DNA of 64,000 bases, taken from assembly GCF_028890305.1 (NCBI RefSeq), contig NZ_JARBXM010000001.1, forward strand, positions 498,501-562,500, read 5' to 3'. Source of the stretch: Candidatus Methanosphaera massiliense (GTDB taxonomy: Archaea; Methanobacteriota; Methanobacteria; Methanobacteriales; Methanobacteriaceae). A program made the position numbers and the translations under genes. Below the pieces are notes generated by a model, which was given only the letters and a program-made list of their open reading frames with translations, was not told the origin of the DNA and searched no databases. This document shows positions 58,617 through 64,000 of this stretch, one piece after another. Positions within the stretch are counted from its first letter, which is position 1. Every line of letters begins with the position of its first letter.

Positions 58617-59471
58617 CTATGTAGATATTTTTAATGTTAATATGTATATTTGAGGGTTTTTAATAGAATTTAAATAATTCTTTCTATTATTTGTATCATA
58701 TGCTAGGTAGATTTGTTTTTTGTCACTGTTTATATGGATGTATATTGTGTCGTTGTCCTTTCGTATTAGTTGTTCTAGTTTTTGGTTTATTTCTGTTATG
58801 TTCTCTTCTGTTTTTCCAGTTATTGTTTCATTGTATGTATTTGTTAATATATAGTCTGTGTCCTTGTCTACTATAATATAGTACGTTCCTTTGTTTAGTG
58901 TTGATTTATTAATGTTAAATGCTTTGCATGACCATTCTTTATTATCTTTTTCATGATGTAATGGACATGTATTTGAGTAGTTATGATTATATATACTTGA
59001 TATATCATATCCATAATCAATTATTACAGGTGCTTCCATCGAATATACATTTCTATCAATACTTACACTACCTCTTGTTGCGATTATTGTATTATGATTT
59101 GGATTATTTTTTGGATGAATACTTAATTCATAATTTGTACCCGTAGGTAGAAGATTACTTAATAATTGATTATTACTTTTTAGTTTCATTAGTTTATCAT
59201 AACTTATCATTGAGGAAGTGCTATTTTTTCTCAATCCAATTATTTTTATATTATTAAGGCTTTCATTTTCCCAATTATGTGGTGTTCCCTCTGTTTTTAT
59301 AATAGTATTTAATGTATCAGTTAGTATCTGGTCAGTTTCATGATTATTTAATGATGAAACCTGGTTATCATTAATATTATCTATCGTATATATTATTATT
59401 CCCAGAATTATCGTTAATAATATTAAATATAACATCAAATCTGTTATTATTAGTTGTCCCTTTGAATTCAT
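58617..59471 (-). CDS. Pseudopilin-like surface protein
   Basis: 284 residues. N-terminus MNSKGQLIITDLMLYLILL: a short leader, the same GQL-x-I-x-DL pattern as in the 642-1055 protein, then a hydrophobic helix; Asp stands at +6 in place of the usual Glu at +5. The remaining 250 residues are hydrophilic, with a Cys pair (TCPLHHEKDNKEWSC) and many Asn/Thr. Overlaps the upstream gene by 4 bases (ATGA). Prepilin-like secretion or assembly is inferred. Confidence 0.65.
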   Translation of the reverse strand: MNSKGQLIITDLMLYLILLTIILGIIIYTIDNINDNQVSSLNNHETDQILTDTLNTIIKTEGTPHNWENESLNNIKIIGLRKNSTSSMISYDKLMKLKSNNQLLSNLLPTGTNYELSIHPKNNPNHNTIIATRGSVSIDRNVYSMEAPVIIDYGYDISSIYNHNYSNTCPLHHEKDNKEWSCKAFNINKSTLNKGTYYIIVDKDTDYILTNTYNETITGKTEENITEINQKLEQLIRKDNDTIYIHINSDKKQIYLAYDTNNRKNYLNSIKNPQIYILTLKIST

Positions 59472-60409
59472 AATCCATATTTAGTTTTATGTCCATCGTC
59501 AAGATAGATTACCATTGTATTATTTATTACTATCCTATTACCATGATATTGGCTGTTCGGTGTTGTGTTTAGTAATACATGATCTACAGATACCGGTGCA
59601 CTTGTTACATTTTTTGTTGGTAATATGAATGTTTCAAGTCCCATATCCTTACAGGCTGTTTTATTTTCTAGTCTGCAGAATATACATAGTCCATCATGGC
59701 TTTTATGATAATAATGATTAGTTATACAATCCATTATGGTTGTGTTGTTATGTCCATGTTTTTCATATTCCTGATATGGACATTCTCGTATAATGTACCC
59801 CTGTGTTGCATTATCGTATACTTGACTATTATTTGTATTAATTATCTCCTGTAATTGCTTTCCATAGTGTATATTATTATTTGTGGGTTTGATTCCTGTT
59901 TTCAGTGTTGGTAGTGGATCATATACAGGGTACTGTGAGTCTGTTAGTGGAACATGTTCTTGTTTTGTTATTTTTACAGTTGACTTGTTATTGTATGTTG
60001 TTTTTATTGTGTATTCTATTTCTATTTGAAATGGATTCTCAGATGGATTTAGGTTGTTTATTTCACAGTTTATATTGCATCCTGTTTTTTTCTTGTAATC
60101 TATTTCCTTATTGTCTATTTCTTCTTGTATTTTATTTTTTATTGTTGTTCTACTATTTGTTAGTGGTTTATCATCTTTTACTGTTTGTCTTGTTATGTCT
60201 GATAGTGTTTGTTTTGTAATTTGCGGTATTTCTTCTTGAAAATCATTTGTTACACTTGTTAGTTTATTTGATTCTATGGTTTCTGCTGTGTTGTTTATAT
60301 AATAGCTTTGCTCATCAATAGTTATTATTAGTAGAAGTATGATTATTAGAAGCAACATTAGTAGAATCATACTTGTTATATATCCATTATTATCTTCAAG
60401 TATTTTCAT
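59468..60409 (-). CDS. Membrane-anchored surface protein, partner of the pseudopilin-like protein
   Basis: Unrecognised, 313 residues. N-terminus MKILEDNNGYITSMILLML, then a strongly hydrophobic helix (about 13-31) and a hydrophilic, Asn-rich outer domain with cysteine pairs (CNINCEI, CIFCRLENKTAC). The NNGY-I-T leader resembles pseudopilin leaders less well than its neighbour. First gene of the run ending in the methyltransferase; its end overlaps the next start by 4 bases. Confidence 0.62.
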   Translation of the reverse strand: MKILEDNNGYITSMILLMLLLIIILLLIITIDEQSYYINNTAETIESNKLTSVTNDFQEEIPQITKQTLSDITRQTVKDDKPLTNSRTTIKNKIQEEIDNKEIDYKKKTGCNINCEINNLNPSENPFQIEIEYTIKTTYNNKSTVKITKQEHVPLTDSQYPVYDPLPTLKTGIKPTNNNIHYGKQLQEIINTNNSQVYDNATQGYIIRECPYQEYEKHGHNNTTIMDCITNHYYHKSHDGLCIFCRLENKTACKDMGLETFILPTKNVTSAPVSVDHVLLNTTPNSQYHGNRIVINNTMVIYLDDGHKTKYGL

Positions 60410-60559
60410 ATTTTATATAATCTTCACATTATTCTAAAAAATATTACAATGAATATATGTTTATTTTATAATATTTATATTAATATGTGTATTATATTGT
60501 AAAATTAGTATTGAATGTTATGTTTTTTGGAAAGAGTTAAAAAAAAGAATTTAATATTT

Positions 60560-60892
60560 TTAAGAAATATCTAAAGAGTTTACTATTACCTTGAGTTTAT
60601 ATTTCTCTGAGTAATATTCGTCAGATGCTCCCATTATATCTAAGATAACTCTCATATTACCATCATCCAAAAATGATAGTAATCTTGATTGGAAATTACC
60701 CCATTGTTCTTGTATTTGGGTATCATTATATACTCTACTTATTGCAGATATATCCTCAGACCATTTTCCTGCATTATGATACTCTAATTTCTCCTCAACA
60801 GGAAATCCTTTCGTAGTTATTCTTATTGATACTGATATTTCATTATTTTGTGATAACATATCTATTATTGAATAATGAATTATTTTATCCAT
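60560..60892 (-). CDS. Hypothetical protein
   Basis: Unrecognised soluble protein, about 110 residues, starting at the ATG at 60892 with AGGAG in front. No signal peptide or membrane segment. The sequence alternates short strands (ISVSIRITTKGFPVEEKLEY) and helices with Trp in GKWSEDIS and EQWGNFQ, suggesting a small alpha/beta fold. Stands alone on the minus strand. Confidence 0.6.
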   Translation of the reverse strand: MDKIIHYSIIDMLSQNNEISVSIRITTKGFPVEEKLEYHNAGKWSEDISAISRVYNDTQIQEQWGNFQSRLLSFLDDGNMRVILDIMGASDEYYSEKYKLKVIVNSLDIS

Positions 60893-61266
60893 ATAAATCA
60901 ACTCCTATTAGTAGTTTAGATTTCCTAAATTAGTTTACTAATTAATAATATGATTTATACCTATTTATAGTATCTCTTTAATCTCATCTTATTTTAATTA
61001 ATATTATATTTTTCATCTTTTATATTATTCATTAAATCATTGTTCATATTTATTTTATTTATATTAATACTCTAAATTTAGTATTATTTAATATATTTAC
61101 CAGAAATTTCAATAAGACGAAGAATCAATGAAAATTTAGATAGAGTAAAGTTATTACTAATTACCCCTTTTTCCTAAAAAAAGTATTAAATAGTTTTAAA
61201 TATTTTGTTTAACAAATTAATAACAACAATACATATTAGTAATACTATTATTATGGGGAAACCACC
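60893..61266. other. Divergent intergenic region with a palindrome
   Basis: 374 bases between the hypothetical protein and the first CfbA gene. A palindrome AATTAGT-TT-ACTAATT lies at 60928-60943, about 36 bases before the minus-strand start, where an operator could sit. The right half is featureless A/T up to GGGGAAACC ahead of the 61267 start. Confidence 0.45.
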
Positions 61267-61785
61267 ATGAATACAAAAAATGAAAAAACAGGAATACTTT
61301 TAGTAGGTCATGGAAGTAGCCTACCTTACAATAAAGAATTATTAGATACATTATCTGAAAAAATAGAGAAGAATCTACCAGAATACACAATTGAAGTTGG
61401 ATTCATGCAATTTACTCAGCCTACTATATCTCAGGCTGTCAATAACCTAAAGAAAACAGGAATAACTAAAATAATAGTACAACCAGTATTCTTAGCAGAT
61501 GGAATACATACAAGAGTAGATATAAGAAAACAATTAGGACTCAAACCATTAGACACTGAAATACCTATAATAGAAGGTATAGAAAATAATAAAAAAATAA
61601 GAAAAACTAAAAAACGGGAAATAATACCAGTAGATTTTGATGGAGAAATCATATATCTAAACCCTTTAGGACCTGATGATATTATAGTCAACATTATTAA
61701 GGAAAGAGTTGACAAATATTTATATCCTCATCCAAAACAAAATATCACCAAATTAAATGAAGTTGTGGGTGAAAAGATAATATGA
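61267..61785 (+). CDS. CfbA/CbiX-type sirohydrochlorin chelatase, paralogue 1
   Basis: 172 residues of the small archaeal CbiX family, whose members insert Ni (F430) or Co (cobamides) into sirohydrochlorin. Both catalytic His are present: LLVGHGSSLPYN near 15 and VFLADGIHTRVDI near 80. After residue 90 the loop is a Lys/Ile-rich stretch rather than the His-rich one of CfbA. It has a C-terminal extension (YLYPHPKQNITKLNEV) not seen in the others. The stop overlaps the next start by 4 bases. Confidence 0.85.
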   Translation: MNTKNEKTGILLVGHGSSLPYNKELLDTLSEKIEKNLPEYTIEVGFMQFTQPTISQAVNNLKKTGITKIIVQPVFLADGIHTRVDIRKQLGLKPLDTEIPIIEGIENNKKIRKTKKREIIPVDFDGEIIYLNPLGPDDIIVNIIKERVDKYLYPHPKQNITKLNEVVGEKII

Positions 61786-62228
61786 ACGACAAAAAACAGG
61801 ACTCTGGAATTTTATTAATTGGACATGGTAGCAGATTACCTTATAACAAAGAAGTAATTGATAAAATAGCAGAAAAATATTCCGAAATTATGCCTAATTA
61901 TAATATAGAAGTAGGATACATGGAATTATGTGAACCTAGTATCTCACAGGCATTTAATAAACTAAAAGAAACAGGAGTAAATAGAATAATAGTACAGCCC
62001 GTCTTTTTAGCAGATGGAATGCATACAAAAGCAGATATACCAACATTATTAAAATTTTGTGCTAAAGGTTCAGAACCAGATAATGTTAATATTGAATCAT
62101 CAGATAATAACGAGATTATAAAGTCAGAATCATCTGCATTTACTGGTGAACTAATTTATCTTGAACCAATAGGTCCTGATGACGGTATAGCAAATCTCAT
62201 CACCCAACGTATACAGGAAAATTTATAA
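61782..62228 (+). CDS. CfbA/CbiX-type sirohydrochlorin chelatase, paralogue 2
   Basis: 148 residues. Catalytic His in LLIGHGSRLPYN and in VFLADGMHTKADI. The region between them and the C-terminal LEPIGPDDGIANL is an acidic Ser/Asn stretch (about 100-128) with no His cluster. GGTGAAAA lies just upstream. Very similar to paralogues 1 and 3; presumably an ancient tandem duplication. Confidence 0.85.
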   Translation: MNDKKQDSGILLIGHGSRLPYNKEVIDKIAEKYSEIMPNYNIEVGYMELCEPSISQAFNKLKETGVNRIIVQPVFLADGMHTKADIPTLLKFCAKGSEPDNVNIESSDNNEIIKSESSAFTGELIYLEPIGPDDGIANLITQRIQENL

Positions 62229-62399
62229 ATAATTTCTTGATTAATAAAAAATTGTATAATTTATTCTTTTCTTTTTTAAAAAATTATGTTAATAATACTA
62301 ATATAAGGTAAGTTTTTAAATGATTAAAAATAAATAGATAGTAAATAAATATATAATTATTAAGATAACTAATATCAATTTTAAGGGAGGATTTAATAT

Positions 62400-62798
62400 A
62401 TGAGTGATATTATAAAAGGATGGCGTCATAGCGATCAGAGATATAATTTAATAGGAACAAAGTGTAACAAGTGTGGATGTACTTTTTTCCCAAAAAAAGT
62501 AGTATGTCCAAACTGTAGAAGCCATGGTGAAATAGAAGACATCCAATTTAAAGGAACAGGAAAAATATACACTTATTCTATAATACACAGCGCAACAGAT
62601 GACTTTAAAAATAATTCCCCATACGCAGTAGGAATTATAGAACTAGATGAAGGTGCAAAAATAACAGCACAAATAGTAGATTGTGATTTAAACGATTTAC
62701 ACATAGGTGACGAAGTAGAAGTTGTATTTAGAAAAATAAAAGAAGAAGGCAAAGATGGAGTTATATCATATGGATACAAATTCAAACTCAAAGAATAA
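62400..62798 (+). CDS. DUF35 zinc-ribbon/OB-fold protein
   Basis: 132 residues. Zinc ribbon (KCNKCGCTFFPKKVVCPNC) at about 22-40, then an OB-fold domain with GTGKIYTYSIIHSA. DUF35 proteins form channelling complexes with acetoacetyl-CoA thiolase and HMG-CoA synthase in archaeal mevalonate synthesis; those genes are not next to this one here. GGGAGG precedes the ATG. It ends 29 bases into the start of paralogue 3. Confidence 0.85.
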   Translation: MSDIIKGWRHSDQRYNLIGTKCNKCGCTFFPKKVVCPNCRSHGEIEDIQFKGTGKIYTYSIIHSATDDFKNNSPYAVGIIELDEGAKITAQIVDCDLNDLHIGDEVEVVFRKIKEEGKDGVISYGYKFKLKE

Positions 62799-63252
62799 TA
62801 CAGGAATACTACTAATAGGCCATGGAAGCAGACTACCCTACAACAAAGAAGTAGTTAACAAAATCGCAGAAAAATATTCAGAAAAAAATCCTGAATATAA
62901 CGTAGAAGTAGGATTCATGGAACTAGCAGAACCAAACATACCAACAGCATTCAACAAACTAAAAGAAACAGGAGTAGATAGAATTATTGTAACACCTGTA
63001 TTTTTAGCTGATGGAATGCATACTAAACGTGACATACCTAAAATATTAGGTCTTGAACCAGAAATAGAAGAAACAAACGAAGAACACCATCATGACCACG
63101 AACACGGACATGAACACGGACATCATCACCATCATCATGATGAAGAACCACAACACGTAGAGTTTGATGGAGAAATAATATATACAAAACCTCTCGGCGC
63201 TGATGATTTAATAGTAGATATCGTTGCAAGTAGAGTGAATGAACATTTATAA
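62770..63252 (+). CDS. cfbA: Sirohydrochlorin nickel chelatase CfbA (His-rich form)
   Basis: 160 residues from the ATG at 62770, which has GGAG upstream and overlaps the DUF35 gene end. Catalytic His in LLIGHGSRLPYN and VFLADGMHTKRDI; the loop before EIIYTKPLGADDLIVD is His-rich (alternating His/Glu/Gly and a run of six His), as in Methanocaldococcus CfbA. This makes it the likely orthologue that supplies nickel for F430 of methyl-coenzyme M reductase. The His stretch probably binds nickel. Confidence 0.92.
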   Translation: MDTNSNSKNNTGILLIGHGSRLPYNKEVVNKIAEKYSEKNPEYNVEVGFMELAEPNIPTAFNKLKETGVDRIIVTPVFLADGMHTKRDIPKILGLEPEIEETNEEHHHDHEHGHEHGHHHHHHDEEPQHVEFDGEIIYTKPLGADDLIVDIVASRVNEHL

Positions 63253-63349
63253 AATAATAACTCAATCTCCTCCATAAATCTTTTTTTTATTAAATTAATA
63301 GTAAAGAATCTTTTTTTTAAACTAAAAATAATTATAATACATGATAATT

Positions 63350-64000
63350 ATGAAAATATCAGAACTAGGAGAAAGAAAATTAATAAAAATACTTCTTGAA
63401 AAAAGAGATGAAAAACTAACAGTTAAAGATGAAAGAATAATAGAAAGTTATCATGATGACGCGGCTATACAAGAAAATAAGCAGAAATACACAGTACTAT
63501 CCACAGATATGCTAATACAACATACCCATTTTCCTAAACAGATGACATATTACCAGATGGGCGAAAAAGTAGTGACTGTAAACGTTAGTGATATCTTAGC
63601 AATGAATGCAAAACCCGAATCTATACTAGTATCTATGGCATTACCACCAACAATGCTAGTCAATGAATTCAATGAACTAGTAGAAGGTATATTAGATAAA
63701 TGCAGTGAATATAATATCACTCTTATTGGTGGAGACCTAAATGAGAATGATGAAATTATATTAACAGGGACAACAACTGGGCAAATAAATAAAAACATTA
63801 AATTACAAAGTAATATACAAGAAGACAATTTAATAGCTGTAACTGGACAACTTGGAACTCCAGCAGCAGCACTAGACATCCTAAATAGTAATGAAATCAT
63901 AGACATACCAGATAATGAAAGAAAAAATATCATAAATAGTATTCTTGAACCAAATCTTCCACTTAAAACATCAAAATTCCTACAAAAACACCCTGAACTT
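63350..64000 (+). CDS. thiL: Thiamine-monophosphate kinase ThiL, 3' truncated by window
   Basis: The N-terminal 217 residues of an AIR-synthase-fold kinase that phosphorylates thiamine phosphate to the diphosphate. N-terminal ISELGERKLI and DDAAI with the Asp pair, STDMLIQHTHF near 48, VNVSDILAMNAKP near 76, and TLIGGDLNEN near 123. The gene continues past the window end. I chose the ATG at 63350 over 63341. No strong ribosome site. Confidence 0.9.
   Translation, partial: MKISELGERKLIKILLEKRDEKLTVKDERIIESYHDDAAIQENKQKYTVLSTDMLIQHTHFPKQMTYYQMGEKVVTVNVSDILAMNAKPESILVSMALPPTMLVNEFNELVEGILDKCSEYNITLIGGDLNENDEIILTGTTTGQINKNIKLQSNIQEDNLIAVTGQLGTPAAALDILNSNEIIDIPDNERKNIINSILEPNLPLKTSKFLQKHPEL

Overview
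The window (about 28-30% G+C) is archaeal and almost certainly from Methanosphaera or a very close relative in the Methanobacteriales. The evidence is methanogen genes (ftr, a fae-hps fusion, frhD, hypF, CfbA-type chelatases), archaeal information-processing genes (PCNA, GINS, SRP54, L44e/S27e/aIF2-alpha/Nop10, L21e/RpoF, Csl4, RpoL, TFS, Pus10, Dph2), a family-B DNA polymerase ending right after motif C as in the split enzyme of Methanobacteriales, and a giant beta-helix/Ig adhesin-like protein typical of gut methanogens. Shine-Dalgarno motifs of the GGAGG/GGTGAT type precede most genes and were used to correct several starts. GTG and TTG starts are common.

Layout. 1-2.5 kb: the 3' end of an AIR-synthase-family gene, a small membrane protein, then a clear fluoride (crcB) riboswitch ahead of a cation/proton antiporter. 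2.5-13.7 kb: metabolism (PHP hydrolase, Fae-Hps, Ogt, a BofA-like protein, Nnr, Ftr, a flippase-like membrane protein, a TrkA-like protein, and divergent hypF/larB). 13.8-18 kb: tRNA-Trp with a box C/D intron, PolB large part, RNase P RNA, initiator tRNA-Met and two membrane-anchored coiled-coil proteins. 18-25 kb: methionine aminopeptidase and a 1946-residue adhesin-like protein. 25-33 kb: small enzymes, then the heat-shock cluster grpE-dnaK-J protein-dnaJ with a divergent ArsR-like regulator and repeated palindromic sites between them. 33-36 kb: a low-complexity surface protein, an endonuclease Q homologue, two tRNA-Arg genes and an unlisted 36-residue membrane peptide.

36-47 kb is mostly an information-processing block on the minus strand: L44e, S27e, aIF2-alpha, Nop10 and a PAC2 proteasome chaperone, interrupted by an alpha/beta hydrolase; then GINS, PCNA, TFS, a Nudix enzyme, RpoL, Csl4, Dph2 and a purine phosphoribosyltransferase. 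47-57 kb carries SRP54, a 1462-residue multidomain glycosyltransferase, Pus10, and L21e-RpoF-KsgA-methyltransferase. 57-61 kb has a YczE-like membrane protein and a methyltransferase with two overlapping pseudopilin-like genes. The window ends with three tandem CfbA/CbiX chelatase paralogues, a DUF35 protein between the second and third, and the 5' part of thiL.

I found no CRISPR array, insertion sequence, prophage or restriction system. The least ordinary items are the fluoride riboswitch, the triple CfbA set, the palindromes in the heat-shock promoter region, the repeat-bearing glycosyltransferase and several small membrane proteins. No clearly new multi-gene system is evident.
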